A stretch of 64,000 nucleotides of DNA from Eutreptiella sp. 'Long Island Sound 2002' (GCA_964036045.1 OZ038378.1:176226341-176290340); one strand, 5' to 3'. Counted from the first letter of the stretch, positions 26,101 through 41,600 are shown. The notes: a model not told the origin generated them from the sequence alone. Program-made: numbers and translations.

Positions 26101-29100
26101 GCAATGTACGCCTGCGACCGACCCCGGCACTTTTGCTGTGCGCTGGCAACTTTCTGTTGCCCTACGTCCCCAGGACCGTCACGCGCGCGTGTGTGGACGG
26201 ACAGGGCGGCTTCGGGGGTCCGGTGCATTGGGATTCCCCCCACCAACACCACCCACCTACCGACAACACACCGACAGCGCAATACGCTTGACGCTTGGGA
26301 TTTACAAGTCAAACTGCGCTTGTCACTCCCGCATATGCCCGGCGTCTTAGTCTACCAGCTACAGGGGGTTGCGGCACAGGGATTACTTAGAAATGAAGGC
26401 GCCGCGCTGCCCTTGTGCCGCGCCATTCCGCAGGTGAACACCCTCAACATCAAGAACATCATTCCGGAGATCTTCGGGGAGAACATCATCCGTGGCAAAG
26501 GGCTGCTGTGCCGGTCCGTCATGAAGGCCCAGGTACGGGACACCCGCCCACCCTCAGCGACTGCCGACGCGGATAATCCGGGGCCCTTCTCGAAACCAAA
26601 CATTCAGTCGGTCACCTGCGCCCCCCCCTTTCAGATCTGCCCTTCTGGTCGCGCGGTTTCGTGCGGTTGGGGACGAAGTGTTCAAAGTGAGCTCTGCGGC
26701 CCGCGCCCAGTGCGCTGTTTCGCTCGGGTTATGTGTTGCCCCTGCGGTGTGGTCTGCAACGCCGTGTGCCGTGGAATTGCCTTAGTTCGGTGTGTCAGAA
26801 ACGGCAGCAGAGCCCCAGCGCACGCGCATGGGGACCCCCCACAGGTGCCTGCCCTGTGCCGACTGGAGACCGTCAGTCAGTTGTCCGACGTTCGTCTCCA
26901 AGCGCTATTCACAAATCTTATAGTGTGGCACGGTATCATGTGCGACTCGAAATGATGGCCTGTTCGCACTGATGGCAACGAGTTGTGGGTCCATGCGAAA
27001 AAGCATCCATCTGCAGGCCCAGTCCTGACTTGGTTTGGCAACATTTCTCATTTCCGAAAAGCTGGGGGCTGGTTGGGGGGTTACCGGTCGTGTGCTTGGA
27101 CCGGGCCCCCAGAGGAGGGGCGGGGGGGTCCAAGTTGGATGGTAAAACATCTGGGACTCCCCTGCCCTTTGCTACTTTCGCTGCCGCCGCTGCTGCTGTC
27201 GCTATGTCTACTGCTGTCAGCTTTTCTGATTTGCTTGCTGCTGACTGCGCGGTGGGTCCAGGTTTTGCAGCAGATGTGTTGCGGGAGAGGTGGTGCTGTG
27301 GTGTGTTGATGCCTCAGAAAGCGCCCTCGCCCCCCCGCCAAATGTTTCTGAAGGGGGGGACTGGTTGGGTGGTTGGGTGGTGTGTCAACACCTTGATTCC
27401 CCCGCTCTAATGAACACAGTTGCTGCTGTCCTTTGTGACAGATTCCACGCGGTCTCAGGGCGTTGATGCCGCCCCTTCCCAGCGATTCCACCCCCGCGCC
27501 ATGTCTCAGGCCGCATCCCCTGCCTTCACCCACGTGTTTGCCGCGATGGTGGCGGTGATCAACACCAAAATCCCAGAGATCGGGGACCTGCTCTTGACGC
27601 GGATCATCATCAATTGGCGCCGGGCTTTCAAGCGTAATGACAAACAGATGTGCTCGACCCTCGCAAAGTTTTTGGCGCACTTGACCAATCAGAAGGTGGT
27701 GGATGACAATCTCACGTTGGAGGTGCGCGCGCGCTATGCCACTCCAGTGCTTTCTTTCGGAGCCTAAACGATTTTCTTTGGCCTCGACCAAAGTCAGTGT
27801 CCCACCGGTCAGTGGTTGGCGCTTGGCGTTGGGTTACTAAGAGCGAGCGGTGTATCCGCCAGTGGTTGGTGGTGAACCAGCGACGGTTACCAATTTACCG
27901 CAGGCAGTTGCCATGCCAAGTGACAAAGGTGGTGATTTCACGTTTGTCACGTGCCACGGACCGCAGACGTTAGCGATGGAGCCCTGTGCCTGAGGTTTGG
28001 CCCCTGGTGGTGCATCCAGTAAAAGGAAAATATCTGAGGGTCATGAATATCAAGGGCAACAATAACCAATGCCTCAATTGTCAAGGTGCTCGCCGCCAGA
28101 CGATGACACACCTCTGTGTCCGGCATCGTAGTTTTCTGCTGAACTGAAGGTGCGCACTGGCTTGCCGACAACCGGCGGTCGCAGACACACCGTGTTGCGT
28201 TTGCTGTTGCATCAGATTTATCCAGGTCTCAATGATAAAGGAAAATGCCTTTTGATAAATCCGATGTTTTGTACGTTTTTAGTTCAGTGTATTGAATCGA
28301 CGGCAGTTGGCAAACGGCTGACGGCGATGGTTGATAAGGGGCATGACAGCGGCAGTTGGGTGACGAACGGTCCGGTCACGTGTCACCGACGCAAGTTGCT
28401 GGTCGAGCCACGTTTCCTCACGGTTCTGGCGTAAGGGAGTGCAGGTGGTTTATTGCCCCGCGGTATAATTCAAGCGTCACTGCCTCAGTGCTCTGATCTT
28501 GCCGTTGTCGTCCAAAACGCTCTCCCTCCCCCGCCGGCGCCGCGTTCATGATCGTGCATTGTCGCGCAGATGCTGACGCTGCTCCTGGACAAGCCGACCG
28601 ACGACAGTGTGGAAGTCGCTGTGACTATGGTGAAGGTGTGCCCTCGCCCTGGGGCTGGCGCCTCCAACATTCGGAATAACATACACCCCGTCGCACGAAA
28701 GAGGGGAGCAGGGAGGGGGCAAGGGGCTGACGGGGGGTTTCAAAAGTGGGTGCCAGAGCGGTTACTGGTGGTTGGAAAAGCGGTTGGCACAAGGTGTCGT
28801 GACGGCGTTTGTGGCCCGTTGGGGGCAGACAGCAGCGGTTGGGACGGGGGCGGACTGTCACACCGAAAAGGGGGTGAGGAATCCCTACCCCCCCCTCAAG
28901 CACATCCCTGGCCTTCGGGGGCGGGAGGGCGCTCTGGGAGTGTTCAGCGTTCAGGACAGCCGTTGTCCCCATCCAAAACGCAAGGCACAACGGCCGCCGA
29001 GAGTACAGGGCATCAGACATTCCTACCGGAGAAGGACTGGGCGCCCGTGACAAAACCATGCAAAAGAGACAACCAGAGGGTGGCATACGCGACAGGATTC

Positions 29101-32100
29101 GAGCCGACAGACGTCGTCAAACCCCGATCCTGGGGTCGGCAGGAATGTTCGGAGGCCGCGGGTTTACTGCGGGCGCCGGTCGAGGGGAATTGTCGAATGT
29201 TGGGATTCGAACCTGGGACCAAGTGTGCAGGCGTCAGGGGCTCTAGCCTCCCGACCGACCGCAGTCTCGGCGGCCGATAGGCCACCGATGGCACTCCACA
29301 GTAAAAGCGACGGGTGGCAGGAATGGCTCACGCATATCCGCCGGCTGTTGCAGGTGCACCGACGGTTTCCCGGGGTGGGGGCCTGACCGGGTCCGAGGAG
29401 ATTTGTTGTTTTGGTCGTACGGAGCGCCGGTGACTGCCTGGGCGCCGGAGTACTGCTGCAGGCGGGTTACCCCATGCCCTGACCAACAGGGGCAGCATTG
29501 CTCTTCGGTTGGCCGGTGGTTCATCATCGTGCGGTGGGACGAGGGGGGGGGGGGGGGCGGTTCGAACGGCCATGTACCACAGGACGTGCGGGGGGTGGGG
29601 GCGGGTCGGGAACGCACGCGGCGCGGGCAACAGGGTGCTGCACTCACTGCGGTGTGCCCGGGACAGGGGCAAGCGTATCCGCCGCAGCCAGTGGAATCAG
29701 GACCAGTAATTTACCAGTACACCTCCCCTTTGACCCCCCGACCCTCCTCTTTAAGGGGTGATTGATTTGCGAAATTGTCGAAGATGCAACCGTTTGCTGG
29801 ACCGGTGACAAGTTGGGTGTAGATTGAAGCAAAATGTGGATGGCCAATGCCTGTCCTCTGTCATTTGAAGTATTTAGCCCGGCCACCCCGTGCGTGTTCA
29901 CTGCAGGAAGTGGGGGCGACGCTTAATGAGGTCAGCAGCCTTGGCCTGCACGCCATTTTTGAGCGTTTCCGTGCCATTCTTCATGAGGTGTGCTGCATCT
30001 GTACCCAGCCCCACTCACTCCAGCAGCCTATCTCTCTTCACCCCACGCCCACCCAATGCAGTATAGCACAAGTGAATCCAGTACGAACCAATCCGGCAGG
30101 CGCACCCACTCTCGCCCTATTCAGCCCGTACACCGCACCCAAGGCCACCCAGAACCGGCCCGCGCCACTCAGCTCAGCTCCACCCCACACCACCCCACCC
30201 TCATATCACAACCCAATGCAGTACTGTCCACTGCGAAGTTCGGGAGTAGCAGCTCTCAAACGATGATTTCACGGCTCAAGGGACAAATGTTGCTCCTTCC
30301 CCAACCCAATCCAAGATGGATGCGCGTTCTAAGTGGTGGCCGTGGCGCATTCTGTGGTTTCATGTCAAGTAATGTATATCGCGGAAGGCTCGCGATTCTC
30401 ATGGTCTTGTAGGATTAGGGCACTCATTCGGTGTCCAGCCAAAGACGTCAGATTTTGATGTCGAGACGCCTTGTCACGTCGGAGACGGAAGTTCGACAAA
30501 ATCTCCCCTCCGTTTCACATGTCGTGTTTTCCATCCTGTTTTATATCTGAGTTGAATTGGTACAAACTCTAAAACCAAATCCTACACATGTCCGATGTTT
30601 TGTTTGTTGCTCTTTGCTTTGTGATGCTTCCCATGTTCTTAAGAATGTGTCTATTTCAAGGCCGTCACAAAGCCGGTGCGGAGTGGATTGCAATGTGGTG
30701 CACCTCTCAACCTTTAAATTACCTTACTAGCTAGATTCTTCTTTGACCAAGAGGGTAACCACAGACAGCCAATTTTCGCGCCAGAAACGACACACACGGC
30801 AAGTTTTTTAGGGAATGCCTGCGCAATCAGGTCGAGCAAGTGCATATGTGCGCTTTTTCAATGATAAATTATGCATGCCCCACGTCGCGACAGTTTTGCG
30901 GCATCGCCGCACATTTCTCACTGTTTGACAAGATATTGCAAGTGTTGGAGAGTGTTTAAATCGCGTCAGGCGCGAAAAAGCTTGCTTGCTGTCTTGGCCC
31001 AAGGAAGGAAGGATTGCGAGTCCCAGCTCAAAATAGTAGGCTCAACTTCGCACCTGAAAGCGGAGTACCTCAGCCAAGCCAATCCACCCCATTCGAATTC
31101 ACCGCAATAGGATCCAACCCATACACCCCCCTCCCGCTCCAACCCCCACTATTTCACACCCATTTGAGGATATTTTGTTGACTGCATTTTGGGTGCTGAA
31201 GTTGCACTGTATTGCGCGATTTTCGAGTGCTGCTGGTCTGCCTCACTCCCCGGTCTCGCCCCTCACTCCACAGCCTCTCACCATCTCTGGCGTGTCACCT
31301 TGCCCCCGCCGGCCGTGGGGCCTGCAGCCCAGGGGGCTTCCGGGCCTAGCACGCAGGTATTGCAGCAGCCACTCCATTCCACTCCACTCCATCTCTACGG
31401 TTTCCTGCCAATAGTAACACAAATGTTCCTGAATATTCCCAAGTGAGAGCTACATCTGTTATGCAGAATAATTACAACCATTTCGGAATTTCAGTCGGTG
31501 CTTGTACGTACAATCTTCTGTGTTTTCTGCTTCCTCGGTGCTGCACCGGAAGTTTGTCGCCGTTTTGCATAGAGCGATGTGATTTTCCATGTGAGCAACC
31601 TCAGGAAGCCCAGCACAGGCCATGGCCTCTTCTCTGAGGGGTTTTTATCCTAGCAACATCCATGACTTTCATGCTCCGTGGTTACTAGTTTCATATTCAT
31701 CTGCGCTGAATCCCAGCTCAGATGATGATGATAAGTTGAAGGCTAAAAAAGAGAAGGTCCTGCCTTGTTGATTTCAGAATGGCAAAGATACACACAGTTG
31801 GAGAGACATAAGGTGGACTACTACAAACGCATGGATAGTGATACATTTGGGCTAGCCCAGGGCTCATTGATATATGATGCAATTGCACGATACATGCAGT
31901 TCCCAACAACTGCAGCTCTTGTGGAGCGTTCCTTCAGCTTCGCAGCGCTTCTGATGTCAGCTTCCGTGCCCACTGCTGGGGCAAGGGTTTGCACTGGTGA
32001 TGTGGAGGAATGGTTTGCTCAGCGTTAGACAGCGATAGTCAGTGTGCGAAAAATATCTGGGAACTGTGTGGTGCAGGCGTATGCGCCAGAGGGAGTGATG

Positions 32101-32628
32101 CGCCATGTCCACAACTGCCAAAGGTTTCAAAAATCGTTTCTCTGCCATTCCGAATATTCCTGGATGATTCCGAAAGGTTCCGAAAATTTCCGGCACAGAA
32201 ATCTTTCCATGGCGACGAATCTTTGGGAAACCTTACTATCTTCCTCCACGTCCCCTCCAATTTACACAGCTCCTTCTCAACTTCGCAGGGAGACCTCGAC
32301 AAACGCACGCAGTACATGATCGAAGACCTGTTTCTTGTGCGGAAGAGCAAATTTGCTGCGCACCAGCCGATCACTGAAGACTTAGATTTGGTGGAGGAGA
32401 GTGAGCAGATCACCCACGAGGTTTGTGCAAACCTGCGGATCGCAAAGTGCTGCAGCCCGAAGCCTGGCCCTCCAAATAGCCCCTCTACGAGACGGGCTGC
32501 AGCCACCACCTGAGCCCCAACCCCGTTCTGCCCCTGGGGATGACCTGTTGCCCTTGCATCCCCCAGACGTCTCATCCTCCTCCTCCTCCTCCTCCTCCTC
32601 CTCCTCCTCCTCCTCCAACACTACCACC

Positions 32629-32683
<55 letters not shown>

Positions 32684-35600
32684 CCACCCCCAATGCATGC
32701 ACTTGTCAATTACAAACCAAACAGCAACTGATGCTGAACGGACCTCAAATGCCACAAAATGTGTCTCCTCACCATCCCCGTGTCCCATGGACATGCAATA
32801 CTACTTGTCGCAGCCTCAAACAGCTTGCTCACACACCCTGGTCTCCACACACTCATGCGGCTACACGCGCTGCAGAATGACGTAAATATTGCATGCAATT
32901 GGGCACACCACCCACCCATCTCTGATGCACACCATCCACCAGTGATGCACACCACCGACCGACTGCATACAACCCCTCACCTCTGGGCTATACCTGCCAC
33001 CCACCTCTGATGCCACCCACCTCGGGTGCTCAGATCTCGCTCCACGATCAAGCCCTGGATGCGATGAAGAAGCTCGATTTCTTCCACGTGGACCCGGAAT
33101 TCCAGAAGAACGAGGACATGTATGAGCAGGTCCGGAAGGAGATCTTGGGGGACGACAGCGACGCGGAGGTGGACGAAGAGGACGAGGAGGATGAGGAGGA
33201 CGAAGCCGAAGGTGCTGCTGTGTGCTTTGATGTGCGAGCAGTGAATAACGTTGCCGCGACGGGCGTGCTGGGCAATTTTTTAGGCCTCAACGCCTTCGAT
33301 TGGCGCTATCCCAGGGGCCGCCAAACCCGTCCGCGCCTTGGGAGGGGACCTCGACATGGCAGGGGCTACGAAGCCACGCCACCTTCCCACAGAATGGATC
33401 GACTGGCACACGAGTGGGGGCAATGCTGTTCAGGAGGCGCGGTAGGTGTCACATTGTTTCGCAGTTTGAACTGCTGGACTTGACGTTTCGCTGTGGGTCT
33501 ACAGGGGTGGTCTTGGGGTTGCTTTAACTCTTGGAGCGGCAAGTTTGTGGTCTGCTTTGGGGCTCGTCTCAGGGGCCAGCAGAGGGATTGCGCAGGTCAG
33601 CTGTCATGCACCGAGCGCCCGGACTGAAGGGACCCGGTTCGAACCCTGGGGCCACTCGGGAGCATTTTTGGTTCCCATCCCACGCTCCTCACGAGAATAA
33701 TTGTGGTTCGATGGACCTGGAGGACGCCCAGGATCTCACCTCACCTCACCTCAAGGGGAGGGCAGATCTGTTCCCCTCAGGGCCCACAGGGGTTGCGGGG
33801 GGACTGAGGGGGTGCAGGTGGTGGTGCCTTGCCATTGGCCCCACCCCAGCCCCGACCCGGGCCCCTACCGCCACAGCCGAGCGACAGCAAGAGATCCACG
33901 ACATGAGCGAGGCCACGAAGACGCAGCTGCGGCGCACTCTGTACCTGACGATCATGTCCTCTTTGGACTTCGAGGAATGCGCCCACAAGATCCTGAAAGG
34001 CCCCATCCCTTTGGACGGCAAAGAGGTCCCTGCAGCCCCTTTGCAACGACCGCCTTCACCTGCAATCCATTGCCATTCACGTGCCAGTGGCGAACAGCCG
34101 ACAGCCGACAGCCATCGGTTCACTGCGTTCCTGTGTGGTCCCCAATCTGACGGACAGAGCACTACTCTCACCCCTTCATGAACGGGGAACTTACATAACA
34201 TAGCCCCAGGGAGCCCCAGTGGTAAGGGTTGTTCTCATGCTGACTGCAATGCAGAATTTTGTCGTGCTGGCGAACAAGTCCACTTGTTGATGTCCTCTTC
34301 GGACAGTTTGTAATTGCGATAAGGCTTGTTTGCTCATTACGTCTTCGATGCTGTTCAGGAAAATCGGCCTCATAATGCATACAAAACAAGCGCAAAGCCA
34401 ACAGGTCTAAACCTCATTGAGTAATCTATTCAGCAAAAATTTGTCACCGCATGCCCGGACTTATATCAGACAACATTTGAACGGGTGTTTGAATGTTGTC
34501 AAATTACACTAAAAGAGAAGGCAGCTTCTTGTTGAAGAACACTGTCAGCATGATGCACATGCCACACGCACTGACGCTTTTCAGTATTGCAAGTGTAATT
34601 GCGATAAGGCTTGTTTGCTCATTACGTCTTCGATGCTGTTCAGGAAAATCGGCCTCATAATGCATACAAAACAAGCGCAAAGCCAACAGGTCTAAACCTC
34701 ATTGAGTAATCTATTCAGCAAAAATTTGTCACCGCATGCCCGGACTTATATCAGACAACATTTGAACGGGTGTTTGAATGTTGTCAAATTACACTAAAAG
34801 AGAAGGCAGCTTCTTGTTGAAGAACACTGTCAGCATGATGCACATGCCACACGCACTGACGCTTTTCAGTATTGCAAGATCTCTGGGTGTGGCGTAGCCC
34901 AACTTGCTTCCTCCTGAACGCCGTCCCCACGACATTCGAGACTTCTTGAGGACTTTTCAGGGGATCATGGGCGGTGCGAATATTCTTCTGGAAGTCGGAC
35001 ATAGGATCCAATTATCAGAAGGGTGCTCAGAGATCCCCTGGGACATTTGCGTCATCTCACCCCATCCCCCACGTTGGTGCCAATAGGGCATTGAAGGGTG
35101 TTGGCAGTGTGGAAGTAGCTTTCACGGCGCAGGAGCTGCCGCGGACCTCCTGCAGCTGTCATGTGCTGTCCAAAAACAGTGTTCCTATGCCGAACAGGCG
35201 GGGCTAAATGATGCAGAAGGAGGGTGCAAACACAACTACGGGGTGCATGGGGCTTCTACTACGTGAACAGAAGTGGCAGGATCAAGCATCTCCACGCCAA
35301 TGCCGCAGGTGCAAGATACACACAGGACTTGAAATGAAGTCCGTAAGGTAGATGCCGTTCGGGAAGCATCCTGAGCCCCTCCAGCAGTGCGCTCTGAACG
35401 CTTTCACTTCTCCCTTGATATTACTCCGCCCTTTGACCTAATATTGGTGCAGGGCAGAGTGGGGGCAGACGGGGGTGTGGCTGTGGGGAGACGAACAAAA
35501 CTCTGTGTGCTGCACCTCGCAGGTGCGGGTAGGGCTAGCAGGGGTCATGTGTGGGTCCACAAATGGTCCAAAACCATTTTTTCCAAAGTTGTTCCTCGAT

Positions 35601-38600
35601 CACTTGCAGTTGAGGGTGTTTTGAGCCATTCTCAACCCATGCTGTGCAGCCCCCACACCCCCCTTGAATAACAAGACTCGTGTGGTGGCCACAGACCACG
35701 TTGTGTGTGCACCGCCTTGTGTATGCACCGCCTTGTGTGCGGACTGCCAAACCGCCCCTTGCTTCGGCTCGCTCCGCTCAACGCGGGGGCCAGCCCCCGC
35801 ACCCCCCTTAAAACAACAAGCCTTGTGTGTGGACCGCCAAACAAGCTTGACATAAACACTAGTCAAAGGCCATTTGACCTTTGACCAGTACCTTGTTTAT
35901 TTTGGTGAAAATTTTTTGTTTTTTCCCCTTGTTTTTTGACAAATTGTTTATGAAAATGGCCATTTTTGCTGATACATGCCTCCTTTTTCTTAATCCTTGC
36001 ATTGCAGGTTCATAGGAAACAAGTTTGTTGCATGTGATTCCTATGCTCGGCCGGTGTTGTTGGGTTGTGGTCGTCCTCGCTGCCTTATGGTCGGCTTGTT
36101 TGGGTTTCGGGTGTGTTGGGCCGTGGCCGGCGGTTCGGGTTTGGTTGCGGTTGTGGTGATTGCTTCGGGTCGGGACGGGCTGGTCGGCCTCCCGAGCGCG
36201 TGTGGTGTGTCACCCCTTTGTCTTGGCCGGGAAAAAAGCCTTGAAAAGGGCCATTGTGTGACAGAAAAGGGGGCAAAGGGGGGCAAAAAGGATTCTCACA
36301 AAAGTGATCCTAGACCATTTGGGATGCTCAAACACTTGGTTATGACTATTTCAGCCATTCCAAGGGGGTAGGGATTTGGAAAGGGCGAAATTTGGAATGG
36401 CAACTGTTGGGCGCACGCAAAGTGGACTGTGCAAAGTGGACCTCAATTCAGAATTCAAGGGTGCATAAAATCGGAACATGAGCAAAGAAAGGGGAGGCAA
36501 TGGTGTATCGTCCCATAGATACTGTTGGCCATGCTGCAGGAAAGACAGGTGACTGGGAAATCCTGAGCCAACCATTGCATGTAAAGCTATTGCGGTAGGA
36601 TTTGGTGTGTGCAGAATTTCGCATATTTTTGGGGTAGGAAATTTGGCTACCAATCCTAAAATATTACGGGAACAATTTTGCAGAATGGACGCACAACAAG
36701 CACAGACTCCATCCTGGCACTCCTTTGAGACAAGCAGGGTGTGGGTGGGTCCCCCGATTTCTCTTTCGGTGGGCAGGTACAAAGCGGCAAGATTCCCACC
36801 CCTTCTTGAACAATGGTGATGTAGTGTCCACTCCTCTGCCTGCAGGACGAGGTTTGCAATATGCTGATCGAGTGCTGCGCACAATCCCGGACGTATTTGC
36901 GGTTCTTCGGGCTGCTTGGCCAGCGTTTTTGCATGTTGAAGCGAGTGTATCAGGACGATTTTGAGGTTTGCTTCAAAACTCAGGTGTGGACCCTCGGTGC
37001 CCCTTGAGGATGTTGCGGTGGCAGTCTAGTCGGGCATGAAATTGGCAAACGTGCACACGCTTCTGTTCTTCTGTGGTGACAGTGGTGCTACTCGCTACTT
37101 GATTAAAGGGCCAAAAAATGGTGCCCCAAGAGATGGTAACCCGTGCGCCTCTTGGCCCATACCCGTCAATACGGCCACACACGCACACATCGCCTTTGAA
37201 GCACCAGACATCTGTGAGCTGACCCTGACCAATGCAGTAAATCGTCCCATGCACGCCATTCCTCGGTGCAAGGACTTTGGCTGACTGCCTGGCTGCTGCC
37301 ACCGAAAACACATGTCCGTCCCCCGAGCGGGAGCATTTAACACAGCGCAAACGGGTTGCTTGGGTCCATAGCCTTTTGTCAGTCAGTCCTTGTGGTATGG
37401 TATGCGTGGTGGACATGGAGTTTCATGCAGTTTTGTTGCTGCTGCTCTTCTTGCAGAGGGTTTTGAGGTCGGGAGCAGGCAGCACTTGGTGGATGAGCTC
37501 AGTCCCCATGGTAGTCCCGAGCTTTCAAAATGTGCCTGGCGCATGGACGCGGTGGCCACTGCCGCCGCCCACCGCTACAATACCTCCAGCTCCCATAGCT
37601 GCTGGCGGACGGGGCAGCCGCAGGGCCAATGCGGGCATCCGGCCATGCCACCAGTTGTGGTTTGATCGGTCGCCGCTCGTGGGATTGTGCGCTGCACACC
37701 CGTGTGGGTGGCCGTCTTCAGGGACGCTTCGCATATGAGGGCTCTGGTGTCCTGTTCCGTCTGCCGATGTGCTGACCGCTCTGCCAGCACGGCCATCGTG
37801 CGCAGGTTGTGTGTGTGCGGGTGTGTGCGTGTGGATGTGGGGACGGGGGGCGGTTCGCGGTTCCCATTGTGCGTATGTATGTGTGCGTGTGATCACGCGT
37901 GCCAAATACCTGCAGAGAACATGCCGAGTGCTGTGGAATAGCAACAAAACGCAGGCTGCGTGAGAACAGCTTCAGGGGTGTCCCGGGGCCTGTGCCTCCT
38001 GTGTGCGTGTGGCTTGTCCTGCTCTCTCAGTGGGCCCTCGCGGTCTCTCTGGGGCGCACCCGCATCGCAATGGCATCTGCGCGTTTCGCCCCTGCAGTAT
38101 TCGATGATCCACCGCTTGGAAACCAATAAACTGCGGAATGTCGCGAAGTTCTTCGCCCATTTGCTACAGACGGACGCTCTGCCCTGGACTGTCCTTCGCT
38201 ATATCCATTTGAACGAGGTCTGTCCCGCGGTTGTAGGGGAGGCAGCAAGGCATTGTTGAGGTCCAAGCCGGGGGCGGTTTGCGGGGTTAGGGGCGGGGGG
38301 GACTGTTTGTGCCCCCTTGGCCCACTCCCGGCGTGGCAGAGGGACCGGCGAGGCATGAGTCTGCTCGGCGGACGCCCGCCCATGCCCCTCATCAACTCAT
38401 GGAGGCCTCCATCCGGGTTTTGCATGACATTGGGGGGGGGGGGGCGCGCACCACAAGGAGAAGGCGGAGGGACTATTCAAACAAATAGGGAAGGCAAAGG
38501 ACGGATTGCTAGACACAGAGGCCCGAAGACGGCACGACGCCGACATACAAAGAGGGGACAGGCGCCAACAACGGGTGGTACGCCATTGCAATAGGGGAGC

Positions 38601-41600
38601 TGCGACACACGACCCCGGACAGGAGGGCAGAAGGCCGGGGGAACCAAACACGTTGACAATGCAACGACGCTTTGCATACGCGACCGTGGACTTCATGGAA
38701 GCACAGTACACAAGTATAGTGCGGGCCCGCGAGTGGCAGCTGGCCCGCACGCCGATGCCCAACATGACCAGGGGTGAGGTGTGGTACCTCATATGCTCAG
38801 GTTTCACGATGCCGGTGGTCCGGGTACGCATCGTGGCCGTGGGTGTGTATACCCCGCAGTGTAGCTGCCACCCACATGGGGTGTGCTACACACATGGAGA
38901 GTGGCAACCGGTTGTGCAGATAGACGGGGACCTACCAGGAGAGCACGTCCTGGTCTCACAACCGGGCAGATTGCTGCCCACGGATCGCCTAGCGCAGTTG
39001 ATCCCGGCAGCCTCCCGGAGGCGTTAAGGGGTTCAGCCCAACAGAATGCAGCGCAACGCAAATTAGAACAGCATAGGGCAACACGACGCCCAAGCACACG
39101 GAGCGGACGGAGGCGCACAAAGAAGATCAATGCACAAACCTCATAGGTAGGCCCCGGAGGCTCGGACTCGGCCCCGCCAATGGGTGGGCGGCCCTGTCCA
39201 AGCACTTCAGAGGTTACCCGGGCTCGGTCCCGACAGGAAGAGTGGCCCTACCCGGGTAGCCACGGCCGCCACACCTCATGGACACAACACAACGCACAAC
39301 GCAGCGCAACACCGAAGAACTGGCAGAGACACACAGCCAAACTTGCCATCACACGAAAGCACACACCACACAGTGTAGCAGAACAAAGCAAAGCAGTGTA
39401 CCACAACGATGGCGGCGGACAGCCACACCACCCGCCGCAAGCACCAGCTCCAGCCCAACACCCAACGCCTAGTGTGGGGGCCAGACCCACCACACGGGCA
39501 CTGCACCCACGCACAGCCACCTCCGCCCACAAACAGGGCGCGCACGCAAGTCTCAAAGGCAAGCCCCGGGGGTTGGACTCGGCCCCGCCAATGGGTGGGC
39601 GGCCCTATCCAAGCGCTTCGGAGGTCACCCGAACTCGGCCCCCACAGGGGGAGCGGCCCTGCCCGGGTAGCCGCGGCCACCACGCCTCACGGAGGCAGCG
39701 TAGTGCACAACGTGGAGGCACGAGCACCAACACCAGCCAAACACCCAACACCCAGGGTGGGGGCCAGACCCACCACACGGGCACTTCACCCACACACAGC
39801 CACCGCCCCCGCAAACAAGGCACGCACGTGGAGCACCACCAAGAGCCCAAGACCCCACACCCCAACGCTAACACGGCACCCACCACACACGCAACAACCA
39901 AGGCCACACTTACACACAACATAGAAGGGATGCTTCCCTGATGCACTCCCGGGATCCATCACCATCCCGACCACACCGGGAGGGGAAGGCAACCCAAAAC
40001 TAAGTAAGGGGGTCGCCCCTGCGGGGGGTTGGCAGCCGGCTACGCGGTTGTCCATTGGGCGGCGACCTTAAACATGTACTGCCCGCGAGCAGCTAAGTTC
40101 TGTCACCAGGGCCTAGTGCAGGGGCCTTGGGCACGCTTATGAGACACAACGTCCAAACGATTGGTGGTCACTGCACACGACCAACCAGGGGGTGGACTCA
40201 CACCAGCCCCTTGCTCCGAGGCGTGGACAGCCCGAGGTGAAGTCCTCAAACGGGGAGCCCCTCAGCAGCCCAGAAAGCAAAAGAGCAACAACACCACTGA
40301 CAGGTCATTTTGTAGATTTGGAGACCTGTGCAAAAGTGCCCGGTGCCCTTGGCACCACCCAACTGCGAGTGGGACAACCCGACAGCCGCAATGGGATGCA
40401 GGGAGCGACATGCTACCCCCCCCCCCCCCCCGGCACCGCACACCAGAAGCAGTGAGCGTGCCAGCAGAAAAAGAAAGAGCCCGAAACTGGGAGAAACGCA
40501 TGCAGCAAAACAACTGGGCTCGAGGCCGCCCACACACGGCAGTGAGACGAGCCCCAACAGGACACACAACAAGGCGCAAGGGAACCATGAGGTGCGAGCA
40601 CTGCAGCAACCACCAAATGCAGCGCACGCCGAGCGAGCCATCAGCAAACACCCCCCCTCCCTCTACAAGGTGCCCACGTACTCCACAAGGGCGGGGGCTG
40701 CGCCCGCGCGCCGGGAGGTGTGCGCCACGGGGCTGGCAACAGGGCCATGAACAGCCAACCGCGCATGGGACAGTCCACATTGTACAGAGATGTGAAATCC
40801 TCGTGCGGGGGGGCAGGCGTGTGGGACAGGAGGGGGTGCGCGACATGGGCAACCAGGAGCGCCACCAGACAAGGGGAGGAGCAACACAGACACACAAAAC
40901 GCGGGAGCCACACCAAGGGGGACAAGGGCGGGCACACCTGACAAGGAGGAGGGGCACAGCAAGGCAGGAGAGGCTCCCAGAACAGCGGGAACAGGGAACC
41001 AGAATGGAGCGAATGGTGGAGTTTGCGCATGGGAGGCAGCGACAATAAAGGGGATGGCTTGGCCAGCTAGCCCCGTTGCTACCGGGTGCCAAGGCAACCC
41101 CTGCTCAATTGGCATCAGGTGGGGGGTGTCTCCCGCGCCCGGATGGGCTGTTTGCGCAACAGGAGCGGGAGCCCATCAGGGGGCAGACCAGCCCTGAGGG
41201 GGAAAAGGACACGCAAACGGCACACCATGCCACATTCAGCACAACCCCAACACACCAACTACTGGGCTCCGCGAACGCGGAAACGACACCAGCAAGAGCA
41301 CCGGCCGCAACGGCCGACAAAAAGCAGCGACCCGACACAACATGCGAAGGGAAGAACGGCTGACCGTCCAGGAGCAACAACCAGACGGAATGTCACACAG
41401 GGGGTTAGAGGGCACTGGTCAGGTCAGGTCAGGTCAGGTCAGGTTAGGGGTGGCACTGGACTCAGTGGACAGGGAGGACATGGGTGAGGGGGGCTCCACG
41501 TGTATGTTGTAATTTTTTTTGCAGTAAATGCGTGTAACAAAAAAATCGTCCAGTCGTGTAATTTTTTTTTGCGGTAAGTTGTGTAAGCCCGCCACACGCA

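Noticed and set aside
37784-37801. 18-base microexon (AG|CACGGCCATCGTGCGCAG|GT) between CWC22 exons 11 and 12
   Set aside because: Extending exon 11 to the GTGTGG donor supplies the six expected residues (VCFKTQ) with a better match.
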